Positions 48,801 to 59,005 of a DNA stretch of 64,000 nt are shown piece after piece (positions within the stretch are counted from its first letter, which is position 1; each line of letters opens with the position of its first letter). Origin of the DNA: Coleophoma eucalyptorum (lineage: Eukaryota; Ascomycota; Leotiomycetes; Helotiales; Dermateaceae). The notes beneath the pieces were generated by a model, which saw nothing but the letters and a program-made list of their open reading frames with translations, had not been told where the DNA came from and did no database searches. The DNA lies in contig JALRME010000003.1 in assembly GCA_026120035.1 (NCBI GenBank), positions 744,001 to 808,000 on the forward strand. The letters run 5' to 3'. The translations under genes were made by a program, and so were the position numbers.

Positions 48801-49666
48801 ATTTTCCAGTTCTTATATCTGCCAAAGGTTAGTAGGTTCCTAGCTCATGATTGCAGATACCCACCCATATCTATCATTACTCGTACATGGTATGGTACGT
48901 CCCATTCTCTAATATCTACAATGAAATCGCTAGCATCCGCAACAGAAGCATTAAGTCGTTTATCGTCATCTCGTGAGTCGTCAAAGAGGTCAAAGCCGGC
49001 ATTAGCACTGTCCAGTATTAGCCATCAATTCAGCACTCAGTTCCTTGCAGCAACATGCCTGGCCACCTCCGCATATGTATCCATCGCATTCATGTTCTTC
49101 TTATTCTTCTCCGCAATCGGCATAATTTCCCTTCGAGCAGCCAGCAAGTCACTGACGTTTGAAAACCGTAATTCGAAGAATGTCCGCCGATAACCCAATA
49201 AGTGATTCGGCATTTGTAAATCCTCCTTCTCAACTTTCCTTAATGATTTGACCACCCCACCTCCAGGTGCTCTCTTGAGCCATTCTTCTGCTTCTGGTTC
49301 ATGGCCTCTCTTCACTGCAACTAAGAAATACGGGTCATACTCTAGGGTGGCCTTGAATGTCCCTCCGTCTTCTTCGATGAAGTAACAATCAAGACCTGCC
49401 CGTCCATCTGGAATCTTCTCGTCTTCTATCGTTGTAGCATGGACGTTGACTAACCAGCCAACCTTCTTCTTCCCACTCTCGTAACGCGCAAAGCCCATTG
49501 CTTCATCTATGCTGTGGGCCAGCCTTGTAGCTTCTCGTTTTTCGTCTGAGGATGTTGCTTCATTTCGATTCGACGGTGTAAATGTCTTGGTCTGTCGTGG
49601 TCCATAATATGCCTTCTTTGCTCCTCCACGGCGATAGCCATTTTGAGGCCTTCGGGTGCCTGACAT
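42886..49666 (-). CDS. POL2: DNA polymerase epsilon catalytic subunit A
   Basis: Leading-strand replicative polymerase. Exons 49059-49666, 48865-49007 and 42886-48818 give 2227 residues, the expected size. Exonuclease Exo I is YDIETTKLPLKFPD, with Asp287 and Glu289. Polymerase motif A is HLDVASMYPNIM, motif B includes [22 protein letters not shown] split across this text as [11 protein letters not shown] and [10 protein letters not shown], and motif C is ELDTDGIWC. The inactive second polymerase half follows. Two cysteine clusters end the protein: CDNC...C...CNFC and CVKC...CSCSGEW. Intron 1 (49008-49058) is a GC-AG intron; without it the frame stops. Intron 2 (48819-48864) has donor GTGGGT. 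The divergent promoter shared with COX20 contains four ACGCGA sites. All catalytic residues are present. Confidence 0.97.
49008..49058 (-). other. GC-AG intron in POL2
   Basis: On the minus strand it reads CCAG/GCATGT at the donor, GGCTAATA as branch site and GGACAG at the acceptor, 51 nt long. No GT donor in the right phase exists nearby, and retention leads to an in-frame TGA. Splicing gives DTYAEVASANAGFDLFDD, matching the acidic linker of the family. Confidence 0.75.
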
Positions 49667-50055
49667 TATGAGTGAAGACAAAAGCGAACGAGTGGTTGAA
49701 TGTCGAAGCTGGTGCAGATATGTTTAAACAGTAATTCAATGGACAGCAATTCTACTGAAAGAATCGCTTTTCGTCTTCAAAGGATAGGAAAGTGCTGCCT
49801 TGAATGATTTTGAGGCGGACTGTGCTGAGGTGTTTCTGTTGATTGACAATCATGGAAATGCGGTTATTCAGAAATTGGTTAGAACGCGAACGCGATCTCA
49901 GTCGCGTAAAGTGTAACGCGACTCCAGTCAGGGATGCTAGCATTAGCAATGCACGAGATGTCCAATACGGTGACCGATAAATTCACTCTTGACATCATCG
50001 GTATTAGAAGCTCTTCCGAAATATCGTACGGCAGTCTTCTCATTGTCAAGCAGAG
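49667..50055. promoter_or_regulatory. Divergent POL2-COX20 promoter
   Basis: A 389-bp region between two start codons. Its most striking content is a cluster of CGCG-core sites at 49884-49921. No ORF of note. Confidence 0.6.
49884..49921. promoter_or_regulatory. Cluster of four ACGCGA (MBF/SBF-like) sites
   Basis: ACGCGA occurs at 49884-49889, 49890-49895 and 49916-49921 on the plus strand and at 49902-49907 on the minus strand. The CGCG core is what Mbp1/Swi4-type (KilA-N) factors recognise in G1/S promoters. The cluster lies about 220-255 bp upstream of the POL2 start. Binding is inferred. Confidence 0.6.
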
Positions 50056-50693
50056 ATGGCCGACGATACAAGGGATATACAGCAGCCCGCTCCACGAGAG
50101 CCACCACCTGGGGTAACAGCACCTCCAGATCATGTCAAAAATCCGAAGGTCTACGAAGTATTCAATGCGCCTTCACCACCACCGAATGCAAATGCTCTCC
50201 CAGAGGGTTCAGGCTTGAACACAGCCGGGAGCAAGCAGGAAGTACCAACTCTGGGGGATGCATTTAAGACTGTACGACTAGGAGATTTTGCGCAGGTTCA
50301 TATGTATCCTTGTGTAAGAGAATCACTGCTCACGGGAATTGGAGGCGGTTTTGCTATGGGCGGCGTAAGAGCTCTGTTAGGAGGTATGTTCCAGATGTCA
50401 ATTTTCGTTAACTTGCAAGTATGGCTGACGACTCTTTAGCACATATACCCAAGGCAGCCAATTGGGCGGTTGGAACCTTTGTCTTTGCTTCGTTCGCAAA
50501 TTACGAATTCTGTCTTTACCGAAGGAGACTTGAAAAGCAATATATGAAAAGAGCAGTTGAAATCATCGATCGGAAGAAAATGGAGAAAGAAGCAGAACGG
50601 GAAAAGATACGCAAGGAGAGAAGAGCTGCCAAAGAGGAGGCAGATAGGAAAGCAGAAGAGGCTGCCAAGCGAAGTAGCTGGAAATTCTGGTAG
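50056..50693 (+). CDS. COX20: Cytochrome c oxidase assembly protein Cox20
   Basis: Exons 50056-50383 and 50440-50693 give 193 residues. Cox20 is an inner-membrane chaperone that handles newly made Cox2 during cytochrome oxidase assembly. The core contains PCVRESLLTGIGGGFAMGGVRALLG, then after the intron IPKAANWAVGTFVFASFANYEFCLYRRR, forming two transmembrane helices joined by a short loop. The C-terminus is a long charged helix (DRKKMEKEAEREKIRKER...), probably coiled coil, facing one side of the membrane. The N-terminus is Pro-rich. The intron has a GTATGT donor. Clear family match. Confidence 0.93.
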
Positions 50694-50922
50694 GAGTTAA
50701 TATTTATTGAAACATGTATATCTTTGCCAAGATATTTGTGAGTTTTTGTCTCTGAGCACACCGTTCTACCCTTGGTATATACAACCTTTCCAACGCCATA
50801 CTATAAAATTAAGTAGGATATCCATATCCTAAAATGAGGAGCGAAACCTTCCCTGCAACTCCGAACTTCCCAGATCCGTTCCCATACCCTCGCTGGTCAA
50901 TAAAGAACAAAAGTCTGAATGG
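50694..50922. other. Convergent 3' spacer
   Basis: About 230 bp between COX20 and the unknown minus-strand gene; nothing else seen. Confidence 0.4.
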
Positions 50923-51876
50923 TCATGGTATTGAAATTATACTCTTGATTTCTGCCTCCAGGAAACGAACCCGACGGGCGGTTTCTACTTCCTCTCTAGA
51001 ACTGGCTTTAGAAGCAGCTTCGTTGGCTCGTCTCCGCTCACTTCGCTTTTCGCGTGCCTCTTTGGCCTCTCTACTCCTATACGCTTCCATCTGCTGTCGT
51101 CGCTTAGCAGTCCTAGCGTACGCAATAGCTGCTGTAGGTTTGAAACCAATGCCATTGATGCCCTCGCCGTCGTCTTCCGGATCATTGGGGTTGTGGCCAG
51201 TTATTTCATCGTCATGCCATGTCATGGCGGCGCGATCTGGGTCTACTATGGTGCTTGCTTCTGGTGCTAGGCTTGCATCCGCAGCTCCAAACAATGGCGG
51301 GGTTCCCATACGTTTCTTTGACGGTATTCGTGAGCTGGATTCTGCAAATCTATTGATTGGAGAGTGGTTTTTGTGCAAAGTTGGACCTTCAACTTGATGC
51401 GCGCTCCCCTTGAAGATTACAGGGTCCAGATCATTGTGCAACACAATCTGGGTGGCCTTTTCTGGGATGATAGGGTCAACGGTACGCTCCCTTCCAATAC
51501 TGATAGTAAAAGCCCTTGGTGTTTCTGGGATCTCTTTCTCCTGCTCCCCACCATTCAAAAGCTTCATGCGTTTGCGAATTGTAGCATCGTCCTTCTGGAA
51601 ATCCATTCTGTCGTTAGTGTCGTATCCTTTCATGAGGTCAAACCTGCTGATTTCGTCCCCTCCATCGAGACGGAGTCCTTGAAAGTTGTAAGCAACTTTT
51701 GTTCTTGGACTTCCTTGTGAGTCGTCGTCCACTGAAACGAAGGCACCTGGTATACTTGTGCTTAAACGCATTGGAGATGGAGTTGCTGGAATGAAAGACT
51801 TTGAAGGCGAGGGTGTAGGATGAGTGGGAGGAGTATCGCGCTTGCGCTTCGAGGGACTGTAGTTTTTGTCGACCAT
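50923..51876 (-). CDS. Conserved-looking basic SP/TP-rich protein of unknown function
   Basis: Single exon, 317 residues; I do not recognise a family. The N-terminal 50 residues are dense in basic residues and SP/TP pairs (SPSKRKRDTPP, TPSPSKSF, TPSPMRL), suggesting a nuclear, proline-directed-kinase target. The middle is hydrophilic and mixed, with another TP site (IPETPRAF). The C-terminal 80 residues contain GFKPTAAIAYARTAKRRQQMEAY and then a strongly charged helix rich in Arg, Lys, Glu and Ala, probably coiled coil. There are no cysteine clusters, signal peptide or membrane segment. A clean ATG and codon use like its neighbours make it a credible gene. It is convergent with COX20. Confidence 0.75.
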   Translation of the reverse strand: MVDKNYSPSKRKRDTPPTHPTPSPSKSFIPATPSPMRLSTSIPGAFVSVDDDSQGSPRTKVAYNFQGLRLDGGDEISRFDLMKGYDTNDRMDFQKDDATIRKRMKLLNGGEQEKEIPETPRAFTISIGRERTVDPIIPEKATQIVLHNDLDPVIFKGSAHQVEGPTLHKNHSPINRFAESSSRIPSKKRMGTPPLFGAADASLAPEASTIVDPDRAAMTWHDDEITGHNPNDPEDDGEGINGIGFKPTAAIAYARTAKRRQQMEAYRSREAKEAREKRSERRRANEAASKASSREEVETARRVRFLEAEIKSIISIP

Positions 51877-52507
51877 GGTGATTATTTGAACATGCGATGG
51901 CGGGCGTATCGTATCGTACGTGCCGCACAGGCCAGGACGATGATGCTGTTTTCCAAGGACGGTTGATGGTGACAGGGGTTACAATGACGACAGAACACGA
52001 GAAAATCAGGCTGCGCGCTCGGTGGTATGATAATGAGGTTCTTATCCCGGAATTCCGTGTATTGAGGTCGACAGATAATGGTTCATATTGGAGAATGGCT
52101 TCGTTTGTAGGATGGAGGGGAGAGGGGTGAGGGCAGAGTCGAGACTTCACCGCCTTGACAGCTTCATGTGACATACTTTCGAGGTGACAGCCTAAGGTGA
52201 CTATCGTCACAGTACAAGTCCAGCCGGTATGTCATGGGTTACACCTCAGTCAATCTAGAATTGGGACTATCGTGACATTATAGTACAACAGCGGAAGAGA
52301 AAAGACTTTCCCTCGCGTGCAAAAGGTTCAGTCAAAAATGCAGGCCCTGCAGCCTCGTTGGGGATTTCCCCGCTGCCCGCTGCCCCACTAATTGATGGAG
52401 CTTCGACATCAGGCTGAATTACGTTTGAGCAAACGACTCCAGCTGCTGCACCATATATAAAGTGCGTGAGAAGGTGGCTTTAGCTTTCACCACCCAAATC
52501 ACACAAC
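51877..52507. promoter_or_regulatory. Divergent upstream region of the SP/TP-rich gene and the epimerase
   Basis: About 630 bp. Contains the TATA box of the epimerase gene and a 77-codon plus-strand frame close to 51897 that I do not accept as a gene. Confidence 0.5.
52454..52460 (+). promoter_or_regulatory. TATA box of the aldose epimerase gene
   Basis: TATATAA lies 48 nt before the start codon at 52508. It implies a leader of about 20-30 nt and a strongly regulated promoter. Confidence 0.65.
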
Positions 52508-53594
52508 ATGTCTTCCTTCGCACCGTTCGAGTTCCTCCCACTGGGAGCAATCATTCAGTCCTTCAAGATTGATGATACCAACATAGTTCAGGGGTTCCCC
52601 ACCACGTCACTTTACGAATCACACAACTCACCTTATTTTGGTGAGACTATCGGACGGGTGGCCAACCGCATCAGTGATGCAAAGATCAAGTCTTTGAATG
52701 GGACAAGCTACTCCCTTGATGCTAACAATGGACCGAATGCGCTCCATGGAGGACTTAAAGGATGGGGCAAGCGTGTTTGGGATGGACCCAAGCCTGTTGG
52801 CACCCGAAAGATCGATGGATTATCAGGAGAACTCAAAGGTGGCGAAAGTGTCTCTTTCAAACTAATTAGTGAGGATGGTGATCAAGGTTACCCGGGAACT
52901 GTTGAGGTAGAGGTTATCTATACCGCTGGGACACAGCAGTCTCCAGAAGGAAAAGAGGTCAGAGTCTTAGGCATCGAATATGAGGCCAAACTTGTTGGAG
53001 GCGCAGATGAGACTGTGGTCAATATTACCAACCATTCGTTAGTTTTGTGTGCTTATTTTGAGTAGTAGATACTAATATGGAGCAAGCTACTTCAACCTGG
53101 CTGGACTGCCGACTATTGAGGGCACTGAAGTGTCTTTGTCGACCAACAAATACTTGCCAGTGGACGATGGTGGTATTCCCACTGCTGGAGTTGCACCATA
53201 CGAAAGTATTACACCAAACAAAACCTTCACTTTGGGAGCCTCCAGCGGCCTGGAAATCGATGATTGTTTCATCGTTAATGCTGAATCTTCTTCAATTCCC
53301 CTTGACACAAGGTCTTGTCCCCTGACCAAGCTAGTCTCAGCATACCATCCATCTACCAAGATCCATCTCGAGGTTTTGAGTACCGAGCCGGCATTCCAGT
53401 TCTACAGCGGCAAATTCATTGACGTGCCAGCAGTGGAAGACTTGCCTGCACGGGGCATGAATAGCGGGTTCTGTGTCGAGCCAAGTCGATACGTAAATGC
53501 GCCAAACGTTGATGCGTGGAATAATCAGGTCCTTTTGAGGAAGGGGCAAGTATATGGTAGTCGCATCGTCTACCGAGGATGGAGCGATAAGTAG
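52508..53594 (+). CDS. Aldose 1-epimerase (galactose mutarotase family)
   Basis: Exons 52508-53037 and 53087-53594 give 345 residues. Interconverts alpha and beta anomers of hexoses such as galactose. The fold is a beta-sandwich. Family signatures are present: ETIGRVANRI, NALHGGLKGWGKRVW with the first catalytic His, VNITNHSYFNLAG with the second His (split by the intron), and GFCVEPSRYVNAP with the catalytic Glu. No signal peptide is visible, so it is likely cytosolic. The intron has a GTTAGT donor and a CTAAT branch site. The TATA box just upstream suggests inducible expression. Confidence 0.93.
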
Positions 53595-54509
53595 ATATTT
53601 GTATACACCGTATAGATCAGCCTGATTTCGAGCAAAGAATGAATTGGTAGCCAATCCCAAATCTTCTAGCATAATTTGCGAACAACTTATTCCGCAGCAA
53701 CATCTTAGCTAAGCTGAGGTGATAAGCTTAATATTTGTCAAGATGTCATTTTTGTTCTAGCTTTTGTGGTGGCTCACCCTGCGAATGCTTCGTGCTGACA
53801 GCCACTTGATTGGCAAGAACTTGTAGCTTATGCGACACAGCCTCAAAGGAAACACTTGCTAGCCCTTGTTCACTCTATTATTGTGCTTGCAACTAAGCGT
53901 CAGGCCATCTGGGCTACTCTTACACTGTAGTTGGGGCATCAAGCAAGAAATCCTGCAAGGCTACTCCAAGCACCCAGTCAGCTGCTTAGAGAGCAAGAAG
54001 CACTCTAACATGTCTAATCTTCTTGCTGCATGCTCATATCTGCACAGTATCTTCTCGGATCCGCGAATATCCAGAAGCGGCCTCAAGGTTAATTTAAGCA
54101 TAGAAACATAAATGGCAATAGTATAGCGACTCTCTTGCTGTAGCTATTATTCAGCAATCATCTAATGCTCAGATATCTACTTTAGGTATAAGCCTCCACG
54201 ACTAGTGTAGGATCTGGTCAAGTATGGACAGCTTAGAAGAACATGCCTTGGCTATTCTACATGGCCCGATGGCGTAGTCTACACTCAGTCTATCAGTCCA
54301 AAGAAGTTAAAAATACATCCGGTTACATGGCTATGGCAAATGTTTACTTCATCGCCGGTCACTTGTATCTCCATATAAGAGCGTCGTCCTACTCTTCAAG
54401 AATTCTAATCTTCATCAATCAATCAATAGACTCTTCAGCATATAATACTTCACATTATCTCACATTCTCATTCTTGATACCCAAAGTTCAGTTCTCAACC
54501 AGCTCCAAG
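53595..54509. promoter_or_regulatory. Upstream region of the four-cysteine secreted protein gene
   Basis: About 900 bp, AT-rich. A TATAATA element at 54441-54447 lies about 65 bp upstream of the start at 54510. No other gene is supported. Confidence 0.45.
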
Positions 54510-54943
54510 ATGAAGACCTTCACCGCAACCATCCTCGCCCTTGCTGCTGCAACACTCGCCTCTGCAGCACCCGCTTCGGTCAAGCGTGATGGGTATGATC
54601 TAGGATCAGTCACGGTGACTTTCTTCGGCGCAACAGACAACCCACAACAAAGCTACGCTGTTGATGTTCCAATCAGTCCGGATGCTGACTGCGATGCAAC
54701 ATCGGTCGGTAGGTTCAATATCTCCACGCTGTCGGAATCCCCTCATGCTAACAAAACAAAGCACCATATGATCCTAAATCTCTCAGTATCTCCTCCGTCG
54801 AGTACGACCATGATGTAGCTACTTGCTTCTTCTATGGTGTTGACAGCGACAAGACTTACCTAGCGGAGACTGTCCTCGACTCTTGCCACGGGCAGTTGGG
54901 CCCTCCTCAGACTATCTTGGATGTCCTCTGTATTCCAGCATAG
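54510..54943 (+). CDS. Small secreted four-cysteine protein
   Basis: Exons 54510-54708 and 54762-54943 give 126 residues. The signal peptide is MKTFTATILALAAATLASA. It is followed by APASVKR, a short propeptide ending in a Lys-Arg Kex2-type site, so the mature protein would begin DGYDLGSVTV. Four cysteines remain (in DADCDATS, VATCFFYG, LDSCHGQ and DVLCIPA), enough for two disulphides. The last is three residues from the end. The intron (54709-54761) has donor GTAGGT, a GCTAAC branch site and acceptor AAAG. I recognise no domain. Such proteins are typical of fungal secretomes and effector candidates, but that role is inference. The open frame seen upstream of 54510 is not needed. Confidence 0.8.
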
Positions 54944-55785
54944 ATTGTGTCCCATTTCTATCCGTAAACCGATATGACGATGACGGGAATAATGATAACT
55001 CATGTTATGAAAATATGCATAGGTTAGGATCCGAGCATTAATATAGACACGGGCATTTAAGGTTGCATTTGCATAATGGTGGTTGCATTGTTATTGTTTT
55101 CTGTTTCAAGCTTGATCTGAATCGTACTCCCGTATACTCAGAGGTTAATAGTTAAGAAACTCTTGATACAGCACTTATGTTCTTCATACCCAGTTCAATA
55201 TAAGCCAGCTGCTTCACTCTATAATGATCGTTGTAACATTGACTTCTGACATGGAAGACCTTCCCTCCGAGCAATCCATCCAGATATTACAATTACTATG
55301 GCAGTCTCTTTATTCAAATAAGCGATGAGAGCATTTAGCTTGTCATAAAAAATTTGGTTCCTAGAGTAGAAATTACTCTTATATTGTGCATGCTAAATCC
55401 CACGTTCTCCACCAAGCAAGCTCGGTTCAAGCGCTTCCAAGATTGTAGAAAAATAACCTAGTATCAGGCCCAGGGTGGCTATAGGAGCCATAGTCACAAG
55501 AAGAAATAGACCAGTGAAGCACCCATCAGGTGACTGTTGCCTCTACAAGCTCTACTTTCAAGCTGCCTTATTTGTACTCTCCGTCTGTGTTGTAAATTAA
55601 GCGACATCTCTCGCTAACAAATAAAGAGTATGATGCCTCCCAAGGCTACCTTGCCTAAATATGTCCCGTCAACACTCGTACCAGCCCATTGCCTTCCTGC
55701 AAGACATTTCTGCATGACGTGTAGCCCTCTCTTTTGATCATGGGTATCTGTATTAAAAATTCATCTCATCATTGCTTTTTCAAAC
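54944..55785. other. AT-rich spacer, no gene seen
   Basis: About 840 bp between convergent genes. Low complexity is mild and no transposon ends are found. Confidence 0.4.
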
Positions 55786-58700
55786 TTAACTAGCAGTGGC
55801 TGTACGCGGATGATCATTTATCGGTGCAGCGTATTCCTCTGCACCTACAGGAATAAAATTCGGCGGTAATCTGGCTGTCTTCTCGGCAAACACTTTCCTT
55901 TTGATAGTGTCATTTTTCGAGGCCCACCATTCTATGACCCATCTTGCGTGAACAACAGTAATACTACCAATCAAACATGACGTAGATATCATTGTTGCAA
56001 CAATGACAACCGCATCAGGTATTTGTACTGTACACAGCGAAATTCGTTGGATATCGACGAACCCAGTGATGAATGAGAGGACGGAGAGAGCAATGAGCAC
56101 GCTAAGAACAATAGTACGAAGCGTATTGTAGAATCTCAATGATTCAGGGAGTAGTGATAGCTCGAATAGCCCAGAAATTAATGTGGTTAAGATGGTGATG
56201 AGACCAAGAGCGCCATGGGGAGTAATGAAATGTTTTGCTGATCCCAAGAGAACGACCTATATTCAAGTTAGGACTCTCTCAGGACTTGAAGAAGTGTGGA
56301 GAAGAACTCACGCCTACTATGAAACCAATAAGTGCAAGTGGCATTACAACAAACGCCCATATCATGACCTTCATTCTCGGAGCATCGGCCCAATATTGCG
56401 GTCTCATCAACACCACTGCTATAATGCGCCCGTTCTCAAGGAGCAACGCCAATGGTATTGCCACGAAGTAAGCAGATATAAGCACAAGGACTAGAAGGTC
56501 AGTGGAAGATCGATTTTCAGGTATGGAATGGAAATCTTACTGTGTACAGCGAGCAAAGCCACGAGTCTTCCTGAACTAACGCCATTTACGGAAATGACCA
56601 AATTATCGCCGGTAGTGATATTAAATAAGTTTCCACCACTCGTCACCGAGAAAGTGGCGTTAGGAAGAAGACCATCTGGAAGCGTACTTCCAGACAAAGT
56701 ACCACTGTTCTGCAAGCCCTGCAAAATTTGAGTAGCGCCTCCAACACCCTTACAGGTAAGAAGATTGATGCCCTTTTGGAGGACAGCGTCGGCAGCCGTA
56801 ATGTTCAGTCCGACGAAAATGCCTGAAAGGTCAACAGACGAGGATGTACTCATTTCTTGCTGGGTCATCTCCCCATTCGCAGCATAAGATACAGATCGTA
56901 TAGCAACTGGCGAGGCATTACCCGCAGATTTGGAAGCGCCAGGTGCTGCAGTCACTACAGGTGCGGCCTTCGTTTGTCCAAGTGCTTCCAATACCACATT
57001 GATTCCCTCGGCTCCGAGGCCAAATCCAAAACCCGAAGCTGCACCCCCGACAGAGTCATCGAAAGTAGAAGAATTTGCGGAAATGCTAGAAGCTGGCATG
57101 TTTACTGCATTTTTGTTGCCCATCATTGCTTGAATACCGCCAGCCATTCTGATGCTTGACCCTGCACCGTCGACAAGTCCACGTGCCGCACCTTCAGCGA
57201 CCTTTGAGAATGAGATATTGTTGAGGCTCAATCCTGACATAGTCGAGTTTCCAAAGAGTGAAGTGCCCTTAGATTGAAGCTTGGTCAGGGTACCATTGGC
57301 AAGAAAACTACTTGTGAGACCCAAAGTAAATTGCCGCGCTGCGATAGCAGGATCACCTCCCATCACATTATCTTGAGCACCTGCCTGTTGTAAACCCAGC
57401 CCAACTGCAAAGCCTTGACCAAGCCCACTACCTGCACCTTGAGCTGCGGAGCCAAGCAAGCTTCGGATGTCTGGGAGACCTGAACCTCCCACTGAAATCT
57501 TGGATGCAAGTGCTGGAAGGGTGCCGTTAGCAAGGAAGCTGGTGGTTAGCTGATAAGCAAAGTTGCGTGCTACTACGGGTGCGTCTGGCGTGCCATTCGC
57601 TCCGGAATTAACAAGTGGTTGAGCGCCAAGGCCAGAGGCTGCTCCAGATCCAAGTCCCGAACCTGCAGCGACCAAAACCGGTGCAATCAAACTTGACAGG
57701 TTCATCGAGACAGCATTAGATGATGCCAGTGCCATTAGAGCCTTGACATCAATCGAAGCAAGGAATGATGACGAGAAGGACTCCGTGAAGGCTTCAGCAG
57801 CGGATCCAGCATTAAAAGACATCGTCGGATCAGTTTCGTTTGCGCCATCTCTGATACTGAGGTCGCGGCTGTTAACTTTGACCTGATTGACCTGTTGGTT
57901 CAAACCCCGCGCAGCTCCTTCGCCCAAGCCTATCATAGTCAGAAACAGATTAATCCACTGTGTTAGATAGAACGTTACCTTTACCAGCGGAAGTGAAAGC
58001 AGAATTCAATTTAGTAACATTCAACCCAGACATGAGACTAGATAAACTCGCTGACTTGAAGAATGAAGAAGTAAGGCCACTTCCAAAATTGCCAGCGATC
58101 AGGGCAACTCCGGTCCCGGTAGGTGCTGCAATAGCTGTCTTATTGAGACCCAGGCCGGAAGCTGCACCTCCACCAAGGCCCGATGCAAGTGCATTGGAGG
58201 CAGCTGCGAGGGTCTCTGGTGATGAGACTGAAGAGGTATTCAAGCTACCTGTCAAACCTTTGGAGAAACTAGGAAACACGAATCAGTTCAGGATGTGAAA
58301 TTGAGTTTGCGACTTTTCCAAAAGATCACATCGAAGGTAGGATTAATGAGGAATATGCAAGGCTTACCCGAATCCTAAGTTGTCTGCAATGGCATTTAAT
58401 CCGGTAGGCGGTTCGGCAGTCGTTTGTGCATTATTCGATATATTTAACCCAGCAGTTGCGCCTCTGCCAATTCCATCCCCCAAATACTGTGCAGACTCGG
58501 ACAAAGCACCACTTGCAACGTTTCCAAATGCCGATGACAGTCCACTCAATAATGTAGCTCCTCCAGATTCTCCAGACGCACCAGCACTACCACCAGCCCC
58601 CAAAAGACCATCAAGAAGCCCCCTCGATTTCAGAGCTTTTGATGCGGCGGAGACCAGAGGAGAGCGCCGTGCATTTGATGCATGGGCTCGTAAATCATTG

Positions 58701-59005
58701 CTCAAGCCCGACAAGGAGTGAATCTGGTACTGGGAACTCAGTGCATCCAAAAAGTCGGAGGTGATGGAAAGAATCTGGGCTATGTCTTCACTATGCTTGG
58801 CATCCTCGAGGCTGGGGAAGGAGGCGAGATCCGAAAGACGAGGTGCCTTCGCATCGTTTTGTTCCACCTGGCCAGCAGGTTGGAAGTGAATAATCGATGG
58901 GCGTTGGAAGACCACTGCATACCAGGTTAAGAAGATCAAGGCTGCACCGAATACGAGCTGCCGAGTCCAGCTGTGGCACCGATGAGACTGCTCGGGTACT
59001 CCCAT
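55786..59005 (-). CDS. Large membrane protein with Gly-rich repeats and a b561-like C-terminal domain
   Basis: Exons 58368-59005, 57979-58268, 56541-57929, 56312-56490 and 55786-56256 give 988 residues. One N-terminal transmembrane segment (RQLVFGAALIFLTWYAVVF) precedes a long, Asn-glycosylation-rich ectodomain. That domain repeats a unit: a helix-like FxxxLTSSFLANGTLxxLxSK stretch, then a Gly/Ala segment such as GSGLGSGAASGLG, GSGLGQGFAVGLGL or GAARGL. Four to five copies occur, in exons 1-3. The last 230 residues hold about five membrane helices. The first (AVHILVLISAYFVAIPLALLLENGR) and third (TPHGALGLITILTTLISG) resemble cytochrome b561 helices, but two of the usual four haem histidines are missing. 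The first ATG (MGVPEQSH) is used; frame upstream has no ATG. Function unknown; I know no named family with this architecture. Confidence 0.8.
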
